Assembly: GCA_018896525.1 (NCBI GenBank)
Contig: JAHIMR010000113.1
Coordinates: 1 to 55,536, forward strand
Direction of reading: 5' to 3'
DNA from: Actinomycetota bacterium
GTDB lineage: Bacteria > Actinomycetota > Geothermincolia > Fen-727 > Anoxymicrobiaceae
DNA: 55,536 nucleotides
The notes under the pieces were generated by a model. It had not been told where the DNA came from, did not search any database, and saw nothing but the letters and a program-made list of their open reading frames with translations. Each line of letters opens with the position of its first letter. Positions within the stretch are counted from its first letter, which is position 1. A program made the position numbers and the translations under genes. This document shows positions 8,200 to 16,839 of this stretch, piece by piece.

Positions 8200-8862
8200 G
8201 TGACGACAATCGTTGTTCCGAGGGAACGCCGGAAAACAGCGACCGGAGGCAGGCGCGGGTCCCCGCTATCCGACACGATACTCCCGGTTGCGCTTACGGT
8301 CATACTGCTCACGGGCATCGTCCTGATGGTCGGAGGCGCGGTGGACTCCCGGGACACCGGTATGGAGAGGGATGTCGCGCGTGAAGGGGAACGCCTGCTG
8401 GACAGCCTGGAGGTCATGATCAGAGGCGCCCGGTGGATAGACGTTGAAGAGAAGCCGGAGGGTGTCCTTCTCACCGGCGGAAGGTGCGCGACACTCGACC
8501 TGCTGGAGGACCTGGACGACGACCGTTCCACCGGGTGTTTCGAGGCGGACGGTTCAACCGGGTTGGAGCGCGTCTTCATCTTCCGCCCCGGGGAGGAAAG
8601 CCGAAGGTTGCTAGCCCGGGTCTACTCCTCGCCCGACCTGCCACCGCGGGAGGTGGAACTCACAGATCTCCTCGACGGGAGCGACCCTGTCGCTTTCAAC
8701 GTCGAGTACCTGTCCGACGCCCGGCGGGGAACAGTCGTTACCGGAGAAGTAGCCGTTTCCACGGAAGCACCAGGCATCACGGCCGATGGGCTCCGGGTAT
8801 CGGTGACAATTCGTGAGAAAGACGTATTCAGCACTTCTACGCGAACTATCGGATTCCAGTAA
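8200..8862 (+). CDS. Membrane-anchored protein of unknown function, possibly pilin-like
   Basis: A 220-residue protein starting at GTG 8200. A short basic N-terminus is followed by one hydrophobic helix (about 28-48), then an exported-looking domain. The first outer segment (DVAREGERLLDSLEVMIRGA) is helical and the rest is beta-rich. The short head, single helix and beta body recall minor pilins, but no prepilin peptidase site is evident, so this is only a suggestion. It is the sole plus-strand gene between the DUF948 gene, from which it is divergent, and aspS, with which it is convergent. The 255-base divergent gap shows no clear promoter. Confidence 0.6.
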   Translation: MTTIVVPRERRKTATGGRRGSPLSDTILPVALTVILLTGIVLMVGGAVDSRDTGMERDVAREGERLLDSLEVMIRGARWIDVEEKPEGVLLTGGRCATLDLLEDLDDDRSTGCFEADGSTGLERVFIFRPGEESRRLLARVYSSPDLPPREVELTDLLDGSDPVAFNVEYLSDARRGTVVTGEVAVSTEAPGITADGLRVSVTIREKDVFSTSTRTIGFQ

Positions 8863-8896
8863 CGGCGGCCACCCGCGCGGCCGGTCTGCTCGCGGG

Positions 8897-10693
8897 TCAT
8901 TCGAAAGCTTGCTTGAGTCCCAGTTCCCTTATCTGGGCCGGGTCTACCTCGTCGGGGGCCCCGGTCAGCAGGCAGGACGCCGACTGCGTCTTGGGAAACG
9001 CTATAGTGTCCCTTATGGTGTCGTGTCCGGTAAGCAACATCACCAGCCGGTCAAGGCCCATGGCGATGCCCCCGTGGGGCGGAGCCCCGTACTGAAGCGC
9101 CTCCAGCAGGAAGCCAAACCGGGACCGGTACTCCTCGGGCGTTATGCCCAGCAGTTCGAACATCCTCTCCTGGACATCGCGGCGGTGTATCCTCACCGAC
9201 CCCCCGCCGATCTCCACCCCGTTCATGACGATGTCGTAAGCCCTTGCCTTCGCGGCAAGCGGTTCTTCATCCAGGAGCGCCAGCGACTCCTCGGTGGGGC
9301 TGGTGAAAGGGTGGTGCAGCGACCTGTACCTGCCCCCCTCCGGGTCGTGCTCCAGGAGTGGAAAATCGACTATCCAGGTCAATTTGAACTCGCCTTCTTC
9401 GGCGAGGCCCAGCTTCTGGGCGACCTCGCCTCGCAACTGGTAGAGCACCTCGTCACACATCCCGCGGTCTCCCGCCACCAGGAAAGCCGCGTCTCCCGGC
9501 CGGAGACGAAGGGCTGACGTAAGCCCGTCCTTCTCATCTTCGGTGAGGAACTTTACGATGGGGGACCTCAACTCGCCTTCCTCCAGGACGAACCACACCA
9601 GGCCGGCCGCGCCTAACTCCCGGGCCCTGCCGGTCCATCCGTCAAGCTCCGAGCGGGTCATCCCACCCCCTCCCTCGACCCTCATTCCCCTGATCGAGCC
9701 GCCGGAGTTGAGGGTACCCGCGAACACCTTGAACCCGGTCCCCTCGAACACGCCGTCAAGGGTGGCCATGTTCAAGCCGTACCTGAGGTCAGGGCGGTCG
9801 GTGCCGTAGAGCTCCATCGCGCGGCTGTACGGCATGCGCCCGATGGGGACCTCGAGACTCCTGCCCACCGCGCCGAATACCACCGCCATGAGGCCGTCCA
9901 CCACATCCATGACATCTTCCTCGTCCACGAACGCCATCTCGATGTCCACCTGGGTGAACTCCGGCTGGCGGTCCGCCCTGAGGTCCTCGTCCCGAAAGCA
10001 CCGCGCGATCTGGTAGTACCGCTCGAAACCGGATATCATCAACGTCTGCTTGAACAGTTGCGGGGACTGCGGGAGCGCGAAGAAACGCCCGGGCTGGACC
10101 CGGCTCGGAACCAGGTAGTCACGGGCGCCCTCGGGGGTGCTCTTGGTCAGTTGCGGGGTCTCTATATCGGTGAACCCCTCGGAGTCCAGGTAATCCCGTG
10201 TGGCCTTTACTATCCGGTGACGGACCTTGAGCACCTGGTGAATGTCTTCGCGGCGAAGGTCCAGGTACCGGTACTTCAAGCGTATCTTCTCTTCCACGTT
10301 TATCCCCGGCTTTATCTCGAACGGAGGGGTGATGGATGGGTTGATCACCTCCACGTCACCGGCAAGGACCTCGACCATCCCGGTGGCCATCTCGGGGTTC
10401 TCGGTTCCGTCGGGGCGATGGCGTACCTCTCCCCTGACCCCCAGGACGTACTCCGGCCTTACGGTTTCAGCCACGGCGTGCGACTCCTTCGATGCCCTTG
10501 GGTCGAACACCACCTGGACCACGCCTGATTCATCTCGCAGGTCCACGAATATGAGCCCGCCGTGGTCACGCCTCTTGGCTACCCATCCGTTCAGCGTAAC
10601 CTCGCGGCCACAGCAGGAATCGTCAAGTTCCCCACATAACTCGTCTCGCTTCAACCTGAACGAAACGTTTAGCCTTCTCTCGCTTTTTTCCAT
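8897..10693 (-). CDS. aspS: Aspartyl-tRNA synthetase (bacterial type with GAD insertion)
   Basis: Charges tRNA-Asp, or tRNA-Asp and tRNA-Asn if non-discriminating. At 598 aa it is bacterial length. The N-terminal OB-fold anticodon domain has [19 protein letters not shown]. The class II core carries motif 2 ([16 protein letters not shown]) and motif 3 ([13 protein letters not shown]). A GAD domain lies between (about 310-420). It is the last gene of the long minus-strand run and lies 73 bases downstream of hisS, a frequent pairing. It is convergent with the plus-strand gene ending at 8862. Confidence 0.98.
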   Translation of the reverse strand: MEKSERRLNVSFRLKRDELCGELDDSCCGREVTLNGWVAKRRDHGGLIFVDLRDESGVVQVVFDPRASKESHAVAETVRPEYVLGVRGEVRHRPDGTENPEMATGMVEVLAGDVEVINPSITPPFEIKPGINVEEKIRLKYRYLDLRREDIHQVLKVRHRIVKATRDYLDSEGFTDIETPQLTKSTPEGARDYLVPSRVQPGRFFALPQSPQLFKQTLMISGFERYYQIARCFRDEDLRADRQPEFTQVDIEMAFVDEEDVMDVVDGLMAVVFGAVGRSLEVPIGRMPYSRAMELYGTDRPDLRYGLNMATLDGVFEGTGFKVFAGTLNSGGSIRGMRVEGGGGMTRSELDGWTGRARELGAAGLVWFVLEEGELRSPIVKFLTEDEKDGLTSALRLRPGDAAFLVAGDRGMCDEVLYQLRGEVAQKLGLAEEGEFKLTWIVDFPLLEHDPEGGRYRSLHHPFTSPTEESLALLDEEPLAAKARAYDIVMNGVEIGGGSVRIHRRDVQERMFELLGITPEEYRSRFGFLLEALQYGAPPHGGIAMGLDRLVMLLTGHDTIRDTIAFPKTQSASCLLTGAPDEVDPAQIRELGLKQAFE

Positions 10694-10766
10694 TACCTTG
10701 CTTCGCCTTTCATTTCCTGTTCGTCAAAGCCGCAGGTCAAGCGCTTGAGATACATTGAAACGGTGG

Positions 10767-12041
10767 TCATCGGCCTCCCAGGAAATCTAAAGCCCTGGCG
10801 GGCACCTCTGTCAGGGGGACCTCCCACTGCCTGGACTCCTCCAGGTCGCGGAAGACCGCCTCGCCTCGCTCCATCTCGTCCGGGCCCAGGAGTACCACCA
10901 GCCTCGCGTCGAGCCGGTTCGCCTGCTTCAACTGCGCCTTCAGGCCCCTGTCCATATAGTCGGTATCGGCGCTTACCCCTTCGGAGCGAACTCTCGACAA
11001 CAACTCGAGCAATCGCCCGCGGTCCACTCCGGGAGCCCCGGCTATGAACACGTCCAGTCTTCGACGCCCAAACGGGTCGAGCCCCTGGGCATCCATCGCC
11101 ATCACCAGTCGCTCTACGCCCATGCTGAATCCAACCGCGGGCGTGTCCGGGCCGCCCAGTTCCTCCACCAGGTAATCGTAACGGCCGCCCGCTGATACCG
11201 TGTCCTGGGCACCGATATCTCGGAACTTGAACTCGAATGTCGTCCTTGTGTAGTAGTCGAGCCCGCGTACCAGGTGTTTATCGACTGAGAAAGGCACGCC
11301 GAGGCGCTCGAGCCCCGAGATGACCTCCTCGAAGTGCCTCCCGCACCCCGAGCATACCGCGTCCAGTATGACCGGAGCGTTCTTGAGCGTCTCCCGGCAA
11401 CGCTCCTCCTTGCAGTCAAACACCCGTAGCGGGTTCTTCTTTGCGCGCTCCCGGCACCTGTCACACAGCCGTCCGGACACGTCACCGAGAAAGGTTGTGA
11501 GGTCCTCCAGGTACGCGGGCCTGCACGCCCGGCAGCCTACGGTGTTGAGGAGGAGTGTGTACCGCTGGAGGCCGAGGTCGTCAAATATCGCCACTGACAG
11601 CGAGATCATCTCCACGTCCAGCAACGGGTCCTCACTGCCGATAGCCTCGGCGCCCACCTGGCTGAACTGCCTGAACCTCCCCGCCTGGGGCCTCTCCCGG
11701 CGGAACATGGGGCCGGCGTAGTAAAGCTTCTGGGGAAGACCCTCTGACCTCAAGCCCGCCTCCAGGTAGGCCCTCACCACCGGGGCGGTCCCCTCCGGCC
11801 GGAGGGTGAGCGACTCGCCGCCGGAGTCCTCGAACGTGTACATCTCCTTGGTCACAATGTCGGTTTCCTCGCCGATGCTACGGCGAAAGAGCCCGGTGCT
11901 CTCCAGGACAGGCGTGCTGACTCTCCGGTACCCGTACAGGGCACAGGCCTCACAGGCGATCTCCACCAGTCGCTCCACCTTCTCCGACTCCGGAAACACC
12001 AGGTCGGAAGTCCCTCTTGGCGCGTGGTACTTTAATGCCAT
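10767..12041 (-). CDS. hisS: Histidyl-tRNA synthetase
   Basis: Charges tRNA-His; 424 aa. It starts MALKYHAPRGTSDLV, the standard HisRS opening, with ATG 12041 overlapping the upstream stop as TGATG. Motif 2 (YAGPMFRRERPQAGRFRQF), the histidine-binding RGLDYYTRTTFEF and motif 3 (GFSMGVERLVM) are all seen. The CxxC-rich middle (CRACRP, CDRC, CSGC) is common in bacterial HisRS. The open frame continues to 12260, but that stretch overlaps the metallohydrolase gene and is not HisRS-like. Confidence 0.97.
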   Translation of the reverse strand: MALKYHAPRGTSDLVFPESEKVERLVEIACEACALYGYRRVSTPVLESTGLFRRSIGEETDIVTKEMYTFEDSGGESLTLRPEGTAPVVRAYLEAGLRSEGLPQKLYYAGPMFRRERPQAGRFRQFSQVGAEAIGSEDPLLDVEMISLSVAIFDDLGLQRYTLLLNTVGCRACRPAYLEDLTTFLGDVSGRLCDRCRERAKKNPLRVFDCKEERCRETLKNAPVILDAVCSGCGRHFEEVISGLERLGVPFSVDKHLVRGLDYYTRTTFEFKFRDIGAQDTVSAGGRYDYLVEELGGPDTPAVGFSMGVERLVMAMDAQGLDPFGRRRLDVFIAGAPGVDRGRLLELLSRVRSEGVSADTDYMDRGLKAQLKQANRLDARLVVLLGPDEMERGEAVFRDLEESRQWEVPLTEVPARALDFLGGR

Positions 12042-12688
12042 CAGTTGCTCCCCAGGCTCCGCAGGTAAGGGTTTGTCGCCTTCTCGTCGGCGACGCATGT
12101 CTCCGGGCCGTGACCGGGAAGTATCCTGGTTTCGGGTGGGAGCACCCAGACCTCCTTCTTTACCGCTTCCAGCAACTGCTTCATCGAGCCGCCCTTGAGG
12201 TCGGTGCGTCCCACGGAACCCTGGAATATGAAGTCGCCGCAGAAGAGGTACTCCCCGCAAAGGAAGCTGAGCGAACCCCTGGTGTGTCCCGGTGTGCGCA
12301 GGACCTTTATGGTGTTCTCCCCCAGTCGCAACGTGTCACCCTCCTTGATAAGCTCAACCCCACCAGGTCTCGAAACCACCAGGGAGCCCAACCTGCCTTC
12401 GAGTCCTCGGCCGGTCCCCTCCAGGATTCCCGAGTCCTCGTCAGAAACATAAACCGGGGCGCCGGTGGCCTCCGCCACCTTTCCAACCGCGCCCACGTGG
12501 TCCATGTGGCCGTGGGTACACAGGATTCCAAGGCATTTAAGCCCCTCCTCACGAGCGGCGTTGAGGATACCCCGGTAATTGCCGCCGGGGTCGATGATGT
12601 ATCCCTCTCCTGTCTCCCGGTCCATGACGATATAGCAGTTGGTTTGATACATCCCGACGACAACTCTTCTTACGTGGAGTTCTCCCAC
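12041..12688 (-). CDS. MBL-fold metallohydrolase (glyoxalase II-like)
   Basis: A metallo-beta-lactamase-fold hydrolase, about 216 aa. It shows the metal motif THGHMDH, a second His in TPGHTRGS, the bridging Asp in FCGDFIFQ and a late His in LPGHGPET. Such proteins hydrolyse thioesters such as hydroxyacyl-glutathione or other thiol adducts; the substrate cannot be read from sequence. The start is uncertain. I favour GTG 12688, since residues further upstream are encoded by spacer and the GTGCC repeat at 12751-12827. It is coupled to hisS and lies downstream of dtd, as in many genomes. Confidence 0.85.
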   Translation of the reverse strand: MGELHVRRVVVGMYQTNCYIVMDRETGEGYIIDPGGNYRGILNAAREEGLKCLGILCTHGHMDHVGAVGKVAEATGAPVYVSDEDSGILEGTGRGLEGRLGSLVVSRPGGVELIKEGDTLRLGENTIKVLRTPGHTRGSLSFLCGEYLFCGDFIFQGSVGRTDLKGGSMKQLLEAVKKEVWVLPPETRILPGHGPETCVADEKATNPYLRSLGSN

Positions 12689-12750
12689 CAGTTCACACTC
12701 ACTTCCGACGCGCGGCAAAGATACTAAATGATAACACTCTCCGACGTCTA

Positions 12751-12827
12751 TGCGTTTTGCACGCATGGTGCCTGGCACCGTTGTTGCGTTTTGCACGCAT
12801 GGTGCCTGGCACCATTGTTGCGTTTTG
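12751..12827. repeat. Two tandem GTGCC-type palindromic repeat units
   Basis: TGCGTTTTGCACGCATGGTGCCTGGCACCrTTGT occurs twice in a row (unit about 33 bases). Each unit holds the exact palindrome GGTGCC-t-GGCACC and a second small inverted pair, GCGT/ACGC. The same motif in reverse orientation occurs in tandem at 32244-32311. It lies between dtd and the metallohydrolase. Confidence 0.9.
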
Positions 12828-12855
12828 TTGAAATTGTGGTTGGAGCGTTCTATTG

Positions 12856-13305
12856 TTACTCTTTGGGGGGAGTATCCACGATAAATGTAACGGGGCCCCA
12901 GTTGTCCAGTCTTACATTCATCATGGCCCCGAAGACGCCTGTTCGCACGGTGAGGCCCGAGTCGGAAACCCGCCCGACGAACACCCGGTACAACTCCTCG
13001 GCCTTTTCGGGAGGCGCAGCCGCCACGAAAGAAGGCCTCCTGCCCTTGCTGCAGTTCGCCAGAAGGGTGAACTGGCTGACCACCATGATGCCCGCCCGGA
13101 CATCAAGGGCGGAGAGGTTCATCCTGCCATCGCCGTCGGGAAATATCCTCACCTTGAGTATCTTGTCGGCAAGATAGTCGGTCTGATCGTTTCCGTCGTC
13201 CGGCTCAACGCCCAGCAGCACCAGGAGGCCTTCCCCGATTTCGGAGTAGACCTCACCCTCAACGGCGACCGAGCATCGTTTCACCCGCTGGAGTACCGCC
13301 CTCAA
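12856..13305 (-). CDS. dtd: D-aminoacyl-tRNA deacylase
   Basis: Removes D-amino acids, and glycine from tRNA-Ala, from mischarged tRNAs; about 149 aa. It opens RAVLQRVKRCSVAVEG and carries GLLVLLGVEPDDGN, the catalytic-pocket SQFTLLANCSKGRRPSF and the C-terminal GPVTFIVDTP, all as expected for DTD. The frame extends to ATG 13323, but that codon belongs to the repeat element. The in-frame TTG at 13305 restores the usual N-terminus (M-RAVLQRV). The structured repeat ends exactly at this start codon. Confidence 0.93.
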   Translation of the reverse strand: MRAVLQRVKRCSVAVEGEVYSEIGEGLLVLLGVEPDDGNDQTDYLADKILKVRIFPDGDGRMNLSALDVRAGIMVVSQFTLLANCSKGRRPSFVAAAPPEKAEELYRVFVGRVSDSGLTVRTGVFGAMMNVRLDNWGPVTFIVDTPPKE

Positions 13306-13475
13306 CTTAGTACCTCGCTCCATAAATACGCTGGCATTCGAACGCCGCTGCATCCACACCGGCTACGTTCCGCTCCCCAAGCGTACTACAGGAGTACGCA
13401 TGAGTCGCGCGCCTTGCCGGAGCGGCGCCTCGACGCTCTCGGTGCTTAACCGTATCTATCCAGCGAAGCACTTAG
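13306..13475 (+). repeat. Dispersed structured repeat, family A, copy 2 (full length)
   Basis: About 170 bases with imperfect inverted ends: left CTTAGTACCTCGCTCCATAA, right CGTATCTATCCAGCGAAGCA then CTTAG. The internal hairpin is GCGTACT-acagg-AGTACGC, and CCGCTCC/GGAGCGG form a further stem. It abuts the dtd start codon and follows the rel stop region. The two minus-strand ORFs that appear to begin inside it are artefacts. Confidence 0.92.
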
Positions 13476-13492
13476 CCCCCGTTCTCCAAGTT

Positions 13493-15688
13493 CTAGTCGG
13501 TGCCCATCTCTTCGGTTGAACCGACCTCGACAACGTCGTACACCGAGTCGATCTTTCTGAGCTCCTTGATTATCTCCTCGAGGTGAACGTTCCCGGCTAT
13601 CTCGAAGAGGTACTTACTGCTTGCCATGTGCTGGGAATCGATTGAGAAGGAGGCCGACAGGATGTTGATCTGCTGGTCCCCCAGCACGGTGGTTATATCC
13701 CGCACCAGCTTGGGACGGTCCATCGCCTTGACGCGTATCTCCGCCACCCTTAACTCCGGCGTTGCCTCCTCCCACGTCACATCGATCATGCGGTCCACCT
13801 CGTGGGATAACTCCCGCACGTTGGTGCACTCCCGGAGATGCACCGAAACTCCGCGCCCGCGGGTCACGAAACCGACGATATCATCGCCCGGCTGCGGGGA
13901 GCAACAACGGGCAACTGTTACCAGTGCGTTGTCCACGCCGTGGACCCTTATCTTCTGCCGGATGTGGTCGTCCACCACCCTGACCCCCGGCGGCGGGGTC
14001 TCCGCCTCGGTCTCGGGGACGATGACGCTCTTCTTTTCGAGCCCGAGGTACTGGGCGATCTTGTTGACGACATGGCCCGGCGATATATGGCGCGCGCCAA
14101 TCATTCGGTAGAGATCCTCCACCCGGGCATAGTGGTAGTCCTCCCCGACCTGCGCCAGCACCCTTTCCACCTCTTTGCCCTTGATGGGTAGATCGCGCTT
14201 CCGCATCTCCCTGTCCAGGACCTCCTTGCCCTCCTGCCTCTCGTCCTCGCGCCTCTCCCGGCTGAACCACTGGCGGATCTTGTTGCGGGCGCGCGATGTT
14301 TCAACGATGTTCAGCCAATCACGGCTCGGGCCCTTGGATGTCTTGGACGTCATTATGTTCACGATGTCGCCGGTCTGGATCTGGTAGGTGAGGGGAACCA
14401 TCTTCCCGTTGACCTTGGCACCAACGCAGTTATGCCCGACCTCGGTGTGAACGGCGTAGGCGAAGTCGATCGGGGTAGCCCCCCTGGACAGCGAGATCAG
14501 CTTCCCCCCGGGGGTGAAAACGAATACCTCGTCCTGGAACAGGTCGATCTTGAGCGTCTTCATGAACTCGGTAGGATCTTTCAGTTCGCGCTGCCAGTCC
14601 ATTACCTGCTTCAGCCAGGCGCGTCCGCCGTGATCCTTGCGCTTGGACTCCTTATACAGCCAGTGAGCGGCGATGCCGAACTCCGATGTCCGGTGCATCT
14701 CACGGGTCCTTATCTGGATCTCCAGCGGTCGTCCTTCCAGACTCATGACAACGGTGTGAAGCGAACGATACATATTCAGCTTGGGCATCGCGATGTAATC
14801 CTTGAACCGCCCGGGTACCGGCTTCCAGGTGGAGTGAATGACCCCCAGCGCCCCGTAGCAGTCTTTTACCGACTCCACCATAACCCTGACCGCCGACAGG
14901 TCCATTATCTCGTCGAACTCGATGCCCCTGTTTACCATCTTCTCGTAGATGCTGTAGAAATGCTTGACCCGACCGGACACCTCCGCCTTTATCCTGTGCT
15001 TCTTCAACTGCTCGGAGATCTGCTCGGTGACCTGCTTCATGTACGTCTCTCGCTCCATCCTCCGCTCGGACACCATCTTCTGTATCTGCCGGTAGCGCTT
15101 TGGGTACAGGACCTCGAACGCGAAATCCTCCAGTTTCCACTCTATCTGCGATATGCCGAATCGGTGGGCCAGCGGCGCGTATATCTCAAGGGTTTCAGCT
15201 GAGATCTCCCGCTGCCTCTCCGGCCTCAGGGCCGAGATGGTTTCCATGTTGTGGAGCCGGTCGGCCAGCTTGATGAGGATCACCCTGACGTCCCCGGCCA
15301 TCGATATCAGCATCTTGCGCATGTTCTCCGCCTGCTGTTCCTCGCGGGAAGAGAACTCGAAACGGTCGAGCTTGGTTACACCGTCGATGATCTCCGCGAT
15401 CTGCTCACCGAATTGGAGGCGGATATCGTTCAAGGAAAAGGGGGTATCTTCAACCACGTCGTGAAGCAGTGCGGCACCCACCGTATCGGGATCTAGTTCC
15501 AGCTCGGCCAGGGTTGTCGCCACCGCGATCGGATGCTCGGCATAACTTTCCCCGGATTTCCGGCACTGGCCCCGGTGCGCCTCACGAGCAAACCGGTAAG
15601 CCTTCTCCACCTGGCGCTGGCCGCCCTTGGACATGTATCGCCGGGTGAGCGTCAGGAACTTCTCCGATCCCGGGGAATCTTCTGTCAT
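13493..15688 (-). CDS. rel: Bifunctional (p)ppGpp synthetase/hydrolase (Rel)
   Basis: Stringent-response enzyme that makes and degrades (p)ppGpp; 731 aa. The N-terminal HD hydrolase has H52 (AEHPIAVA) and H76-D77 (LLHDVVEDT). The synthetase has RFKDYIAMPK near residue 290; the RxKD form marks bifunctional enzymes rather than RelA-only synthetases. A TGS domain (DEVFVFTPGGKLISL) follows, then a CC/conserved-cysteine region (VARCCSPQPGDDIVGF) and a C-terminal ACT domain. The start overlaps the secF stop as ATGA. In transcription order it is followed by the repeat element and dtd; rel-dtd is a common pair. Confidence 0.97.
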   Translation of the reverse strand: MTEDSPGSEKFLTLTRRYMSKGGQRQVEKAYRFAREAHRGQCRKSGESYAEHPIAVATTLAELELDPDTVGAALLHDVVEDTPFSLNDIRLQFGEQIAEIIDGVTKLDRFEFSSREEQQAENMRKMLISMAGDVRVILIKLADRLHNMETISALRPERQREISAETLEIYAPLAHRFGISQIEWKLEDFAFEVLYPKRYRQIQKMVSERRMERETYMKQVTEQISEQLKKHRIKAEVSGRVKHFYSIYEKMVNRGIEFDEIMDLSAVRVMVESVKDCYGALGVIHSTWKPVPGRFKDYIAMPKLNMYRSLHTVVMSLEGRPLEIQIRTREMHRTSEFGIAAHWLYKESKRKDHGGRAWLKQVMDWQRELKDPTEFMKTLKIDLFQDEVFVFTPGGKLISLSRGATPIDFAYAVHTEVGHNCVGAKVNGKMVPLTYQIQTGDIVNIMTSKTSKGPSRDWLNIVETSRARNKIRQWFSRERREDERQEGKEVLDREMRKRDLPIKGKEVERVLAQVGEDYHYARVEDLYRMIGARHISPGHVVNKIAQYLGLEKKSVIVPETEAETPPPGVRVVDDHIRQKIRVHGVDNALVTVARCCSPQPGDDIVGFVTRGRGVSVHLRECTNVRELSHEVDRMIDVTWEEATPELRVAEIRVKAMDRPKLVRDITTVLGDQQINILSASFSIDSQHMASSKYLFEIAGNVHLEEIIKELRKIDSVYDVVEVGSTEEMGTD

Positions 15689-16839
15689 CGTTTCTTCTTT
15701 TTCTTCTTCCTTTTCTTCCCGCTACCGGGACCCTTGGTCCTCGATTTCGCAGAGCCCCCCGGCTTCTTCGCCGCCGGCTTCTTCGCCGCCGGCTTTGGCC
15801 TGGCCTCTGGTTCGGGCTTCACCCCTGGAGCCGCACGGTCCACCGGCGCCTTCTTCTTCGCCGCCGGCTCGCCGTCCGCGGGCTGGGATTTCACGGTCTG
15901 GGCCGCACGGGACTTGCGGGCCTCTTTCCGCTGGACCCTCTCCCGGTACGCGCGGTACTTCGGATCGGTTTCCTTCCACATCGCGAGCAGGGGGCCGGCG
16001 ATGAAGATACTGGAGCAAGTGCCGGCAATGACCCCGATGAAAAGCGCGAACGCGAACGCCTTGAGTGTTTCGCCACCGAAAAGCATGATAGCGAGAATCG
16101 GTATCAACGTGGTCAGCGAGGTATTAATGGAGCGGGCCATGACCTGGTTCAAGGCGTCGTTCACCGTCTCTGAGTAGGTCTTCCTGCTCTGGCGGGTCAG
16201 CAGGTCGGTGTTCTCCTTCACCCGGTCGAAGATGACTATGGTGTCGTACAGGGAATAACCCATGATGGTCAGCACCGCGATGACCGTCGCCGGGGTCACC
16301 TCCCGCCCAACCAGCGCGTATACCCCCACCGTTGCCGCCACGTCGTTAAAGAGCGCGACAATGGCGCATATCGCCATCTTGAACTCGAAGCGAAGACTGA
16401 TGTAGATAAGGATCGCCAGCAGGAACACCAGTAGCGCGATCAGCGCCTGGCGGCTGACCTGGGCGCCCCACCCGGGGCCTACATCGTACTCCTCCTCCAG
16501 CTTCTCCATTCCGGCGCCCTTCTTGAGCGCCTCCTCCATCTGGGCGACCTGCTCCTTCTCGAGCCGCGGAGTCCTTATCGTGAACTGGTTGTCCCCGACC
16601 TCCTGTATCTTGGCGTCGGCGTAGCCGAACTCCCCCATCACGCCCCGAATGTCTCCGGTTGAGGTCCCGTCCTCGCACTTGATTGTGAGCTGGGTGCCTC
16701 CGGTGAAGTCGATCCCGAAGTTAAGTCCCTTGGTGAACAACGCCACTATGGCGATAAGGACGATTACCACTGAAACCGATAACCAGACGTACTTCCTGCC
16801 TACGATGTCGATATCGCGGCGGCGCGGGAGTATCCTCAA
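15685..16839 (-). CDS. secF: Protein translocase subunit SecF
   Basis: Membrane subunit of SecDF, which uses the proton-motive force to aid export. It has six predicted helices, the first periplasmic-side signature NFGIDFTGGTQL, and helix motifs GYSLYDTIVIFDRVKEN and ARSINTSLTTLIPILAI. I chose TTG 16839, which overlaps the secD stop as TTGA; the frame continues to 16914 within secD. The C-terminal tail of about 80 residues is highly basic and Ala/Pro/Lys-rich, ending in a run of Lys and Arg, and includes a tandem AAKKP-type repeat. The tail would be cytoplasmic. Confidence 0.95.
   Translation of the reverse strand: MRILPRRRDIDIVGRKYVWLSVSVVIVLIAIVALFTKGLNFGIDFTGGTQLTIKCEDGTSTGDIRGVMGEFGYADAKIQEVGDNQFTIRTPRLEKEQVAQMEEALKKGAGMEKLEEEYDVGPGWGAQVSRQALIALLVFLLAILIYISLRFEFKMAICAIVALFNDVAATVGVYALVGREVTPATVIAVLTIMGYSLYDTIVIFDRVKENTDLLTRQSRKTYSETVNDALNQVMARSINTSLTTLIPILAIMLFGGETLKAFAFALFIGVIAGTCSSIFIAGPLLAMWKETDPKYRAYRERVQRKEARKSRAAQTVKSQPADGEPAAKKKAPVDRAAPGVKPEPEARPKPAAKKPAAKKPGGSAKSRTKGPGSGKKRKKKKKKR

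Noticed and set aside
8872-8897. CCCGCG/CGCGGG pair as a terminator between the plus-strand gene and aspS
   Set aside because: The stem is weak and no T-run follows on either strand.
12751-12827. Two tandem units as a CRISPR array
   Set aside because: Only two palindromic units with no unique spacers, and no cas genes nearby.
12856-13359. Extended dtd ORF beginning [17 protein letters not shown], and similar peptides at 46452, 30901-31077 and 26083-26430
   Set aside because: The shared N-terminal peptides are the translated structured repeat, not protein homology; starts were moved to codons outside the repeat.
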